Shown here: positions 1 through 13,500 of the stretch, piece by piece
Position numbering within the stretch: position 1 is the first letter of the stretch
How the letters are laid out: each line of letters starts with the position of its first letter
Source of the DNA: Symbiodinium kawagutii
Lineage: Eukaryota > Sar > Dinophyceae > Suessiales > Symbiodiniaceae
Assembly (NCBI GenBank): GCA_009767595.1
Contig: VSDK01000589.1
Location: 148,145-212,144 of the forward strand
Reading direction: 5' to 3'
DNA length: 64,000 nt
Program-made: the position numbers and the translations under genes
The notes under the pieces: model-generated
Databases searched by the model: none
What the model saw: only the letters and a program-made list of their open reading frames with translations
Told to the model about the DNA's origin: nothing

Positions 1-25
1 CCCCCCCCCCCTCCCAACCCCCCCT

Positions 26-532
26 GCCAACAGCACCTGCCCACAGCACCTGCTGACAGCATCTGCCAACACCACTTGCCAACATCATGCCAACAGCACC
101 TGCCGACAGCACCTGCCGACAACACCTGCCAACAACACCTGCCGACAGCACCTGCCAACAGCACCTGCCAACAGCAACTGCCAACAGCGCCTGCCAACAG
201 CACCTGCCACCAGCACCTGCCCACAGCACCTGCCAACAGCACCCGCTGCCCACAGCACCTGCCCACAGCACCTGCCAACAGCACTTACCAACATCATGCC
301 AACAGCACCTGCCGACAGCACCTGCCGACAGCACCTGCCAACAGCACCTGCCGACAGCACCTGCCAACAGCACCTGCCCACAGCACCTGCCACCAGCACC
401 TGGCAACAGCACCTGCCAACAGCACCTGCCGACAGCACCTGCCGACAGCACCTTCCACCAGCACCTGCCGACAACACCCGCCCACAGCACCTACCGACAG
501 CACCTGCCGACAGCACCCTCCACCAAAAAGTT
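26..532. repeat. 13-bp satellite array (GCCGACAGCACCT)
   Basis: About 39 imperfect copies of a 13-bp unit, GCCAACAGCACCT or GCCGACAGCACCT, with occasional 12- to 16-bp variants. Because 13 is not a multiple of three and the unit has no stop codon on either strand, all frames stay open here; the long Thr/Ala/Gln/His-rich and Gly/Ala/Val/Cys-rich readings are artefacts. The same unit occurs in the opposite orientation at 14,158-14,276 and 17,364-17,422, so it is a dispersed satellite family. It lies beyond the last exon found for gene copy B, probably in its next intron. Confidence 0.95.
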
Positions 533-594
533 CGCCGACAAGCACCCTTTCTTTTGGAAGTAAGAACCCCTATAGCTTCCAGCTATCTGGGGAA
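528..594 (+). repeat. Satellite-associated conserved box, copy 1
   Basis: Next to the 13-bp satellite is a box AAGTTCGCCGACAA (528-541) followed by a 39-bp block (556-594). That block contains CCCCTATAGCT and AGCTATCTGGGG, which can fold into a stem around TCC. The same two boxes recur in inverted orientation at 14,134-14,148 and 14,081-14,119, again touching a 13-bp satellite block. The conserved association suggests one repeat family or mobile unit: satellite plus hairpin end. Confidence 0.8.
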
Positions 595-872
595 AAAACA
601 GTTGAAGGAATCACCACTATCAACTTCACGCTTTCAAGGCCTCACTGATGATTGAGACATACGGAATGCCAGAACCTGCATCTGCACATGTATAGATATA
701 CCGTATACGTACTAATGTGTGCATGCGTGTCTGCACATGAGTGAATTCCCTCTCCCTTCAAGTATTCGTGGGTCCATCTAAACCACCTGGAAACGTGCAC
801 AAAACCCATGGAAACACCTACGATTTGAGTGCTGAGAGATCTCCTGATGCAGGGCAGGCAGCACCCAGTGGC

Positions 873-1569
873 CTTCATCTCAGCCGGGTACAAGCGCAGC
901 CCGCCGCGGCTGTTGAACTTTTTCATGGTAGCCTTGGTGGCCTCGCAGCAGTGACCCAGGTGTTAAGACCCAACAGAATTAGCAAAGATGAGCAACGCAA
1001 ATTGGAATAAATTGCGAATTTTAAATGTGATTTAATTAATTAACCATAATCAAAGCATATCAACAGGGATACAGACTAGGGTGCAGGTGGAATGGTTCAC
1101 TAGAAAACGAACCAACTGGAGGTTTGAGCCCTTTTCAGAACCATGGGCTCCACAAGACACTGAACCTAACCAGCTACATCCAATCAATCGCGGACACAAA
1201 CGTCAAACCCAAAGAGGTGATGTTCATCTTGCAGGAGGTCAACCAGGGGAACACTCACAAGGGCAAAGGCATTGGATTCCTGTCAGCAGACCATATCTCT
1301 TGAGTGCTTATTACCTGTCTTGTGGGTATCCAAAACTTTCTCCTAGATGGGGCAAAAGGTCTGAATCAAAATGAATGAATCAAATAAAATGAATAAAATG
1401 AATCAAACAAATAAAGTGAATGAAACGAATAAAACAAATAACATGAATTCCTCTGACTTCCTTAAGTTCTTGCCACGTCAGTGTCCAAACCTGACCCATT
1501 TGATCCTTCGCTCGCCTCCTCGAAGGTGATCGACGAGTTCTCCATGGACTCCACGATGGCCTTCTTCAC
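873..1569 (-). CDS. Copy B exons 19-20: linker and degenerate EF-hand
   Basis: Exon 19 (1,516-1,569) is [18 protein letters not shown] and matches copy A's HLERTDSELTFE. Exon 20 (873-941) reads [14 protein letters not shown] and ends YPAEMK. It aligns with copy A's EF-hand exon (AFLAFDTDSSGFLDNQQLK) in length, phase and boundary residues, but the calcium ligands of the loop are lost (NSRGG in place of DTDSSG). I infer a decayed EF-hand 1. No partner for the second EF-hand was found to the left, where the satellite begins; it may lie outside the window. Confidence 0.68.
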
Positions 1570-4500
1570 CTGGAAGGCCACAACAACCACCACCATCACT
1601 TGGTGGTCAATCACCCTTAATAAGGCTTACGAATGATTAATAATGGCTGATAGTGGTGATTCATAGTGGTTAACAACAACGCTGCCGAAGACGACGGCGA
1701 GGACGGCGGCAACCGACAACCAACAACCGACAACTGACAGACATAGATCCATCATCGATCATCATACCCTTGACCAACCCCATGTCGTTGCTGACAGCTG
1801 GGCCACCTCCCACGCGCTGGGCCACCCCGACCCGTGCCCAGGAGGCCGCTGCACTCAGGTCGCGCACGCCGGCCATGCGCAGTTTGGCCTCCGCAGCTGC
1901 CGCGTTGTACAGCACGTGGTAGGTCACCTGGGAGGAGCACTGGTTGATGATAGGGGATAAGAAGCAACAGTTATGGGGGATAATATAACAGGTGTAATTA
2001 ACTATGGTTATAATTATGAATGGTTAGTTAATTATAAGGAAACCAACAACAGTTATAGGGGATGTTTAGGGGATAATAACCAACAATGGGGGATACGAAG
2101 CAACAGTCATGGGTGGTATAGCAACAATGATCATGGTATAGTTGTAAATGAGCACAGTTGCTTATTATCTGCCAGTTGATCATGTTATAACACCTATAGG
2201 GGATATACCAGCGAGAGGGGATAAGAAGCAACAATTACAACACTTTTATAGTTGTAAATGAGCACTGCTGACAATCCAAAATGATCATCCTGTGAGCGGC
2301 GATGATAGGTTTAACAGTTGCTTAATGATGGTTAATGTATGTTCATGTTAATGATAGGGATATGGTAGTTTCTCAAGTCATGATGGAGACCCGCAGTGAT
2401 CATCCGCCTTAAGTTATAACTATTAACCGTTTATAGTCATAAACCATCCACTTTCTGGGTCCCCGATTTTGAGAAACCCCCCAAATAAGAGCAGACATCC
2501 AAAAAACAGCTTGACTCCAATTCCGCAACAACCAGTTGTGAAACAGAGACCTCAACATCCAAAAAACAGAATGACTCACGCTGACTCAAATTCCGCAAAG
2601 ACCACCAGGTGAAACAGAGAGTCAATCAGTTCTTGCGAATCAGCTCCCTCGACCCAAGGAGTACACAGCTGCCATCAAGACACTGCTGGGAACACAAACT
2701 GCAGCATGTCGAAAATGGTGGTGCCATTGTTAATGGCGTCCGCACCGAAATTAATCAGCTCACCAGCCTCACATCGCACAGAACCGTCTGGAGCGGTGTA
2801 GGAATGAGGGAAGGGGCCTCAAAGTGAAGCTGGGCACCCTGCTAATGCCTCATGGTGAAGTTCATACTTAGTCGATTTTAGTGAGTTCTCAACTCAAATT
2901 ATAAATCTCCTCCACTCCGCTGGATGGGCACCACCGGATCAGCTTTGCAAAGTGACTAGGGATCCACCAAAAGAAATGGCGCAACCATCATCCAAAAAAT
3001 CCGCTGCTCGGGCGCCAACCAACGGGCTTACCAGTTGAAGTGAACCCCCAAAACTGGTGGGTTTCCCCATAAAAAATGGTCATAAACCTGGATGGTTAGC
3101 AGGTACCATCATGGCGGGTACCACCATGGCTACCCCAACTCCTATGGTACCCCAGGATCGCCTGCACACCACAAATGTGGACGCCCAGGACCCGGCCATG
3201 CGGTCGATCCTTGGAGAACAAAGAAGCGAATTCTCCAGGAGAAATTTGAAGCAACAAACAAATAACTTAACCAAACAACAAAGCTAAGCATCATTGGTGA
3301 CCATCATTACGAACCATCATTGGTGACCATCATTACGAACCATCATTAGCAACCATGACACTCAATGGCTAATAGTGCACGTAGGCAATAACCTGCAGAA
3401 ATCATTAGCAAACATTAGCCATCATTTCTGCAAATGCAAGCAATAACCAGCGGCAATAACAAAAAGAATTGATGACCAATGATGGTTGCTCAAGAGTGGC
3501 GACTTAGGTGCAGCTGGGTATGTCCATAGATGGTGGACCGTCCCAAATCGGCGGTTTCCCTATCAACAGAGATGGTGCTTCATTAGTTTCTCAGCACGAC
3601 CGTTTCTGAATACACGCATGTGATATCTCGACTAGTGTCTTTGTCTTGGCGCCAAGAATCATAAAGCATCTTCAAAAAGCCATCTTCTCCGCTCACAATC
3701 CCACGCACTGCTCGGTGATAATCCACTCGTACAGCTCCAAAGTCCAACTCTTTCTGCTGCGCTTCTTGTTCGTTGAGACCCACCCACGCCACCTGCGGCT
3801 GGACCACTGGTGACAGAGGTCCCAGATATCAGCACCAGGTTGCAACCACCACATACATCGCAATGCAAAAAGAAGACAATGGTATACAATGGCAACGGTA
3901 AACAATGGTCTTATAATGTCCTTTATATCCCAATCATGGCGACATCTGACGACCAGTGAGCTTCCTACGTCACGAGCTCCAGCAACTTTTCAGTGCCGTT
4001 GCAGCAGCGGCCTCGGGGATGGTCCACACAATGTAGGGCTTCGCCTGTCAGGTGGAACAGGCAGCTGAACCAAGAGATGTTCGCCGCTAGCCACCAGCCC
4101 TCAGCACATTTCCCATGGCTCCCTGACCTCCTTGTCCTTCAAGGTGTACATGCCGCTGCCAAACATCTTCCTTCGAGGCGGTGTCGTTGCACGGTGGAGA
4201 CTCAACCCCTGCAGCTTCACACCGGCAAATAAGTCTTCGAACAAGCCGCATCCACGTCATACAGCCACCTACCAACCACCATCCACCATGGCGCACCACC
4301 ATCCACTCATGGGGCATCCACTCCCCAGGCTCCTCACTGCTCGCACCGCCTGGGCTTGTCCCAAGGTGGCCAGGTTGCCTCCTGCGCAATCCCCCACGGC
4401 ATAGATCTGCCCCACGCCGGTGTATTGGTTCCTCGGTGAATCTCGCAGGCGAACCAAACAAGCAGAAGAAATGGATCAGAACCCATGTCGACTCAAACCT

Positions 4501-7500
4501 TCACAAAACGCATCATAAAACTGCAAAATAAGGATGAATCAAATTCAAGAACCAACTTGGATGAGTAGAATAGGACAACAACAGCGACGTGTTTTGATCA
4601 TTTACATCAAACCCTTCGCGTGATGGCTGACTCGCGTGGCCCTGGACATATGACTATCAGCTTTGGCTGGATTTCACGTACAAATCGAGCTGCCAACCTA
4701 ATGTCTACTCAGAGGTTTAGGCTGGACCCAGCAGTGCCCTTGGCACGTCTCAAAAATGATGCCCTTGTTGGGACGTGAACTACTCAATTTGGGAGATGCC
4801 TGGTTCTGACCCATCCTCAGTTTGTTGACGCCCTCGCACCTCTTGATACGTCACCATTGACTATCTCAGAATGGCTACAGCTGATATCATAAACCCATGG
4901 TTTAGCATGGGTTGATATCACCATTGGTGTTGCGTCCCATTGCACCCATCAGCTGTAGCTTTTCTCAGCGAAACTTGTCTCTGGGGTAAAACCCTGGTAC
5001 ACCTCTGGCTATGCTCATCCCAAAGATGAAGCGGATAATCGGTGTTGGGACGTGAATTGACCAATTCTTTTGGAGTATTCAGTCAAATCAATTGGTATTG
5101 ACCCATATGCATAGTTGGTGGTTGTGGTCTTCATCCCCCAATTGTTGGCTGTTCCGGCCCTGTGTAACCAACAAAAAAATGCCTATAGGCAAACATAAAA
5201 CAGCTTGACTATTCGGTTTATTTCTGAGATGCGAATAGCCAAGGCTATGAGGATGTGCACTCCCTGTCACATCGGTTTGTCCAAGAATGGTGTACTTCCT
5301 AATAAAATGGAGCCCAAGGTTCCCGCTTTTCATAATGCTTGTGAACTCGGATGGTGAGTGTAGGTACCCCCATGGCGAACTGGACAAAGCCATTTATGAT
5401 GGTTTCTGAAAATGGGGAACCTCAAAGCTATGGTTGGTTTATTGACAAAAATGATTTACATGGAACCCTTTATCAAATCAAAGCTATAGTTGGTTTATAA
5501 ATGATAAAGGGTACTACGATTTATAAATCATCCAAAATTATCATTTAGAAATAACCCTTTATCAAATCAATGATTTCGGGGTACCCTTCTGAGCCCTTCT
5601 GCCTTGAGAAACCACCATGTGTCATCTCGCAGTCCCCTCGCTTCCAGGGCTCTCGTCCACCTGGATCATCTTCCCACGACCCACCTTTACTCCCAAGGCC
5701 TGCCACAACGGTGCCTAGGGTAGGTTGGTAGATTGGTAAAAAGCTCGGAAAACTCCTAGAGTTTGTTGGGCAGTGTGGGTGTCTTCCAAAATAGGGGTAC
5801 CCCAGAATCATCCAATTAAATAATGTTTTGGGGTACCCTCTTTAAATTAGTTCAATTAAACATTTATAATAATGAATCAACCATTTTGGGGTACCCCTAT
5901 TTTGAAAAACACTCATGTGGACAATGTAGTGCCCCCAGTGAGCTGAGTTGGTTCTAGGGCAACAACCAGCTGTTTCAAGTTACATCTAGGTGGATGGCGT
6001 GGTGGCGCTTGGTCTTTGGCTACCTGGCTACATCCCGTTGTGGAAGCGGCTGTCCACAGAGTACCCGACCATCTGACAGAATGGAGGAATACACAAGAAA
6101 CCATGGAACACCCATCAATTCTCTGAGATAGGCAATCCACGGACAACCTCATCCTGTCAGAACCAAAAATGCCGAAACCAAAATCTCGTTCAGAGACGCT
6201 GGTTGATTTCTGTTTGTCCCCTTAGCCACAATTGAATCGGCTGGAATGATTACCATAAGACAGCCCGAATCGGTCGACATCCCAAAGTTTGCTCGAAGCT
6301 TTGCCACAGTCGACATATATATCAAAAAACGTCATAGATTTTCCCTTTGGTATCAGGTTCTACCACAGCCTTGCCACAGTAGCACGGTTAATCCCATTGG
6401 TTCCACCATTCCAAGCCATACCTCCACCAGCACCATCTGACACCAGGCACCTGGGAACCCTGGGAACCCTCCTGGGAACCCTGGACCCGGCCTCGAGGTT
6501 CAAGCCATCCACGGTTCCCGAGCGACCCGTGGCAGACAGGAAGCAGTCGCAGTGCAGCTCGCGACCTTCCAACTCCACCTAGGTGCGGCGCAGATGCCAT
6601 GATGGATTCATTGAGATGTATATATAGATATAGATAGACATAAATATGTACATACATATATATTTATATTTATATGTATGCACATATTGTGAATATATAC
6701 AAGATATATAGCTTCATATAGATTAATCTAGAGTCTGGACATTTGTTTAAACCATTAGTACCGTTCTTGAAGCATGTTTAATTGGCAAGATTGGAAAAAA
6801 GTAGATCCATTTTGGGACGGTGAGCATACGTATGAATAGTATATATATATAGATATATATATATATATATTTATTTATTTATTTACTTATTTATGAAAGT
6901 GCACAGAGAAATTGATTGATGTAGATATAGATATAGATATAGATATAGATATAGATGTAGATATAGATGTAGATGTAGATATAGATGTAGATGTAGACAT
7001 AGATATAGATATAGAGCAAATGTAGATATACATATAGATATAGATGCAGATATAGATGTAGATATAGATACAGATACAGATACAGATATTGATATCTAGA
7101 TTGGTTTATCATGCAAAGCAGTTGGGGTCTGCTTTAATCAGGGTCGCTTTAAACAATATGCTGCACTGGGTAAAGCTAGGTAAAGCCAAGGAAACCTAAA
7201 TAACGCTAAATGAATACCTTAAAATCCTAAAACAATCCATCAACCCCCATCCAATAATCACTCACACTCACCACTCAGCCCTTTGGCTCTAAAGACATGG
7301 TGGGTCCTTAGATAACCAGGGCGGCCAACCCCTGATTTCATATAGATTTCCTGGACGCAGCTTCACCTGATGACCCTACCCACTGACAAGGATTTCCCTT
7401 GGGTTTTCCTAATTTTTCCAAGTTTTACCCTCTCAGTAGCCCAGGCTACATTGGGCTAGAAAAAATTAAATTAAGCTAGATATTTCCCAGTTTAGGCTAG

Positions 7501-10500
7501 ATATTTCCCAGATTAGGCTCGGCCCCTGTGCCTCCTGGATGTTGTAACAGTTATCTAACAGTTATTCGTAGATTTATTCCCAGATTTTCCGCCGTCACTC
7601 CGCAGCCAATTTAATGAACAATGCGTTGAAGGCATTGTCACGAGGGTTGCGTAGTCCAAACTAGGCTGAACAAATCCAATTTGATTCGATGAAATTGCCT
7701 GAGCCATGGTTGCAGGATTTATCTTGGATTCATCTTGGATTTATCCAGGGTTATCTTGGAAAAAAGTGAGCTGAAGAAGCCCACTTTGAAGCAGACCCAT
7801 TGGCTATCCCAAGAATATACAGATGTTTGATAGATTCAGGTTGACTATCATTGAGCAGTCAAGATATCAGCAAACTGGTCATGATCGATAATAATTATAC
7901 ATAAGTAAATATAAACATGTAAAATATATACATACACATATCTTTGATGCTGAGATATGCTGAGATATGTTTATATCATTAACAAGTATGCCATTAGGGA
8001 CACTCATTCATTAGTCGTGGGGTTGATACTGGCCGTTCATGTAATTGGAAAAATGACAATGATTGGTGTCGACAATATGGATCATTGTATATGTCATTGT
8101 CATCATTGTCAATGATCGTTCATGATGGTTAGTATCGGTTAGTATTAATCCAAGACCTTACTGACTTCCAGTTTCCAATTTGTTCCAAGTTGCCACCAAC
8201 ACCGGATGGCCACGCGTGCCTCACAGGGAATGGACGTTTGGGAGGAAATGGCTGACCAAAACACAAAAAGTCATGGCCCTACTTTGTGGGGTCCGAATCT
8301 ATCGACAGATATTCATCTTGTATGGAAAATAATGTGGATATAAGTTTGTGCAGAGCTTCAGACTCCACAAAGGAAAAAAAGTTGCGTGCACAATAGCAAG
8401 GAGTTCAACAACAATTGGGTATACATGAATTTGCTACAGCATTCAATTCAAGTCAGAAATTCACAATGAAGGCCAGAACTTCTAGCCCAAATGCCTTGCG
8501 GTTCAAGTATGAAAGTCGCCGACTGTTCGCCAGAGAAATACAAGTACCCAACCCCAAAATTCACCAGCATAGCTCCAACATGAGCACTGTCAGTGGCTGG
8601 TGAAAAGGTTATTCTCCACGTCACCGACCATCATGCTTGCCTTTTCGCCCGAAAGATTTACAAGCACAGCAATCATGATAGTATGCAAGTATGAACTCTG
8701 ATCTCTGTTGAACACAATTCCTCTTGAATCTGTAGTCATTCCTGCTGGTTCATGTCGTCAAACGACCATTCCAACTCAGACTTCTTCTGAAGGATCCCAA
8801 CAACAGGAACCATTTCAACACGTGATCCCCTAGGATCCTTTCAACAGCCGATGAAGGGATCACCCCCGGTTGCACAACCGTCAGCTTTCCACCCCAGGTT
8901 TGGCCAAGTGTCCACCCTTGCCGCGGACGATTCCCTTGATGGCAGTCTTCAACAAGAGCTCCACCTGCACTGATTCACGCCCTATCTGGGTGTCTCCACC
9001 AGTGCAGTAGCCATAAAATAGGAGCCCTGCTCAAAGTGAATCTGTTTAGCTGAATTTATAATATAGAAGATTCAGGTTTTGGAGATTTGCCCAAATTCAA
9101 ATAATATAGAAGATATTCCACAATTTCTCCAAATTTGGACAAATAGAAAATAATATCTTCTATATTATTTGAAGCCCAGTCAAATAGAAGAAAGGCTGAA
9201 TTCCTGCATATTTGTGGCCAAATCATCCTTTGGCAAATAATTGTTCAAATATCTTCAAAAATGATCTCGTAATAGGGACGCGCAAAAAATACTTCGCAAA
9301 ATTGCAGACTTCCCACAGGGGGCCCGGCACAAGTGAAATTCTAGAATTATTTGGAAAAACCGCACTGTCCTGATATCCCCAAAAAAAATCAAATAGAAGA
9401 TATTCTTGGACGGTGGTACATGGAACCATTTCAAAAAGAAGATATTCTTGAGGGGGCCGGTTGAAAACCGATCATTATCTCTTAAATCATTCTTGGCCCA
9501 AAACACAAAGGAGAGAAGATAATTGCATTAATATCTTCTATTTGTTTCCACTAGCAGACTCTCTACCTATGTACTCGGGAACACCATTCGCAATCGCCAA
9601 ACTATCGCCCGGACTTTTTTTCCATTCGAGTGTAAAGTCCCAGACCATCACAAGGTCCTCTGCTTGGACCCGAACTCGACGTTCGGCCAAGCGCCGTTGG
9701 GCTTGTTGGGCGGCTGCGCGTTCACGTTTGCGCATCTGTTTCCTGCTTCTAGGCCCGCCACAGTCAAGCTCGGCTTCCACCTCCACCCACTCCAGAACAC
9801 GGTAGGCGAGCTCTGCCTGCGAGAGCCGGCGAATGGGAAAGCTTGGTTGGCTCCACGTGCGCCCGTCCGACCTGTTGTGCCCGGCGCTCCGAGCGTTTGC
9901 GGTCCAGCCTTTTCTGCACCTCCTCCTGGCTGCACGGTAAGGTATGGTATGCTCCCGTGAATAAAAGCTTGTCGCCGCCTGCTTGGCGGCAAAAAGCTTG
10001 CGCACGAGGCGCTTCAAGCCCTTGGGCCGCTGGCCCTTTGGGCACGCCAAGGCCTTGGCCTCGGATGCGGCTGCGCTACAAAATCGGAGACGCACAAATG
10101 TTTGAGGATCTGGCGACCGCTTTAGGGGCCGGCTTGAAGCTTGAGGAGGTGCAGCTGGCCGTGCCAACAAAGCTAAAGTTGGAAGAACAAGATGGGATTT
10201 GTGTCTTTGCCCGCCTTTGAAAGCCTCTGCCGCCCATTGCTTCCACCACACTGGGCTGGGACCGAGCACCTGATAACAGCCGGAGCCCATAAGCTGCGAT
10301 GGGGTATCCATTCGGTCAATACAGATGTCACTGCAAAAAAGACCGTTGTGTCGGGCTGTTGCCGGGCCAGTTTTTGCACAGCGCGCCGCAACAAACCAGA
10401 CATCGCAGGGTCGCCGGTCAATTGTGGCACTGCCGTGGCACAGTCACCCAAGGCAGACTCATTGCCAAGCGATCCAGCATTGTCAGTATTGTAAATCCAT

Positions 10501-13500
10501 GGCAAAGCCAACAAATCAAGGCACAATCCTTGCAGGGTGCTGCATGAAAGCTTCACCCCAGGTCCCTTGCCTGTGCCAGTTCCTCAGGCTCAGATGACAT
10601 GGGCAGAGCTCCCAGCCCGTTCTAAAGGACCAAATCAACCCATATTGCCAAGAGGTTAAGCAATAGCACATAGACATCTTTTTCGGGATGGGCTTATATA
10701 CATAACTATCGACATAATGTAGAAATGGCTGCCAGGAACTCATATGCGAGACCCGTTTCAGCGATTTCAGATGCCAAGGTGCTTGGGCGAGCTGCGCCGG
10801 CGTCACCCGCCGAGCCCAGCTGCTGGCAACCTCACCAGGCGCCACCACTAGGCCGGGCCGGCAGCCGGGACCCTAGGGCCGGTGGCCTCCCAATTCCCCC
10901 ACGCTTCGTCGTCGCTACCTTCTTCTTGAACCATCTTGGCGGCTGAACACTAAAAATTTCACTTGAAGCAAAAAACATGCTGGCCACAATGCATGCGCCG
11001 CCCTGGCGAAAACAACGAGAAGGAGTTTCCAGGATCCAAACCTAGACAACACCATTAGCAACAAATACTCTGTTCAGCTGCAAAAAGGGTTGAAAAAGGA
11101 ATGCACAATACTGCGAGGCCGGTTGAAATTGTATAATAATATATATGTATATGTCTACATCCTGGATACAACCCCGTTCCCGTTGCACCACAGTGCATGT
11201 TCAAGTAAGGCACGGCAGCTAAGAAGCAACTACCTAACAAAAGAAATCTGCTATGCAACCACATGCGTCAAAGCTTAGCAGATGATGCATCCAAACATTT
11301 AGCAAGGAATTGATTTGACAAAAAATCCATGTCCTGGACAATTATGAGCGGCTCGCTTAAATGCTACATTTCGTGATATGACTTTGGTTGGCCAAAGAAA
11401 GGCCCAAAGCAAGCAAGCAAAATATTTAGGACCGGTTTTTCACCCAGGGTAGTTTAAAAAAACAACGGTTGACCACGCTGGGAGGTAGAGCGAAAAAAAA
11501 ACAAAAACGAGAAGTCAGCTGACGCCTTTTTTCTAGTTGCCGAAATTTCTTTTTAGGCGACCCAAAAAAATCTTTGAATTCTGCGCATCGAGGTTTTGTG
11601 GGTGGGGACCGAATCTGGGGCACCATGGAACGCAGGCGGGCGCTTAGCAAGCAAATGGTGGGCAGCACACGGGCAAGTGACCACGTCATGAAAAGGAGAC
11701 TGTAGACTACAGTCTGCCTGCGCCTTGGCTTTGATTTGCTTTTTCCTAGCCTTTGTGCAAAAATATGGCTCAGCATAGCTCACTGTCCATTTTGTTCACC
11801 AAAGTTTTGGTGAAGTGGGCAGGGCTTCCAACGCTGATCGTAGCCAGCAGCTGGTTGAAGCTGGCGGGGGCGGAATCCATGCGTGGCCTTTGTTCTGCAG
11901 GCTGCAATAACTTTTTGCAAGCCATTACACAGTTGGCCAGATCTGGCGCGTCTTCGAGCATGTCCAACTCTTCCCAATTCTTTCTCGCTAGTGCACTGGC
12001 CTGTTCTCCAAAGGTCGCACCTATCGCCCATGCATCGTTGGCAATTGGGCTGTATGCAGAGCTTCTGGCCTCTGGTGACATTGCGTGGAATGTCCCAGGC
12101 CATTGCCGCGTCAGCTGTTCTGAGCTCTCCAGCTGGATAGCCGCATCCAGGTCGAACACTTTGTAGGTTGCTACCCCTCTGCCCTTTGCAATGTTCTTCG
12201 CTGTGATGTCTTGACGCGCGATCAGCTTCATGTTGATCACTCGAATCGCCTTGCATGTGTCCAAGAGGGCATTGTATAATTCCCGAGCTCCGAAGTCTGG
12301 TGCAGTTGAGCGGACGAGCAATGTCTCTCCGAGGCGTTCAAGCAGCAGTCCTTCCAACTTACCTTCAAAAACAAGCGCTCAGACCTCCACCATGCCATTG
12401 AACTTAAAGCCTTGTAGTAGCTGTGCTTCTTTGATTAATGCCGAGCGATCGTTCTCCGCTTGCTTGGGCAAAAGGGTGAGAAAGCTGACTTGGGATTACT
12501 TGGAAACTAGCCCTGTTCAGCCACGACAGTCTGACAAAAACCCAGCTGTTTAGAGGGTCTTGCATTGGAAGTGTCCCAAACAAATCAAATAGAAGATATT
12601 ATGCTCGGGGCTGGGTGCGTCCCTGGTCCCTCCAATGGATATGTTGCAAGAGTTTGTCGACTTTCTGCATGGTCTTCTCGGGGTCTCTCGGGGGCTCTCG
12701 GGGGCTTGACCCAGGGACACTATTATAGAAGATGCCTTCAAAATTGATTCAAGAATATCTTCTAAAATACTGTCCTTGATTCTAGGTGGTTTGAGCGTAG
12801 CACCACGTGTGCAGCAGAAACACAATTGACATGTGAAACTATGACGATCTAGCCAAATACCGGGCAAACATGGTGAAAACACAGACACGTCACACATTGA
12901 ATTGTTGTCAATGCAAGGATAAATTCACATCCCAACAGTTCGACTATCCTGATGATTTCTAGGGATACGAGGAATGTAGCTACAATAAAGTAAAACGTAA
13001 TGTAACTACAATAGCAAAATATATAAATCTCCAATATAGGTTCAAACCACTGCAGAAAATACAGGAAGTGAGAGTTTTTGTGCATCTGGGAATTGCCTGA
13101 ACCAAAAAGAAGACGATGCCATCCATCTCATTGCATCGTCTTTGTTTCACCATGCTCAATGTCATTTTCATCAGGACATAAGAATCGACTAGGGGAACCT
13201 TACAACCGTTACAACTTGTTGGATGTTACAACGATGGGTTTACAGCTACAACCCGCTACAAAGAGCCAAGCATGAGACCATCGCCACGTCACTGGCAGCC
13301 TTGTTGGCCGCCAGCTCAGCCAACAGCGCGGCTTGCAGGTAGACGTCCACCATCTGCAGCACTTTGTCCATAAACTCCACCACGATGACCTGGTAAGACC
13401 AACGGTCGTCCCCAGGCCCGAAGCATCAGCACCAAGCATTGTGAACGATCATCCACCGTCATCCGCCATCATCCACCATCATTCCAAATCAAGCATCGTG

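Noticed and set aside
26-532. CRISPR-like array
   Set aside because: Units are 13 bp and contiguous, with no spacers; the setting is eukaryotic with spliced exons.
76-655. Overlapping long open frames in all phases at the left edge
   Set aside because: They are forced by a 13-bp repeat lacking stop codons; no family resemblance and equal openness on both strands.
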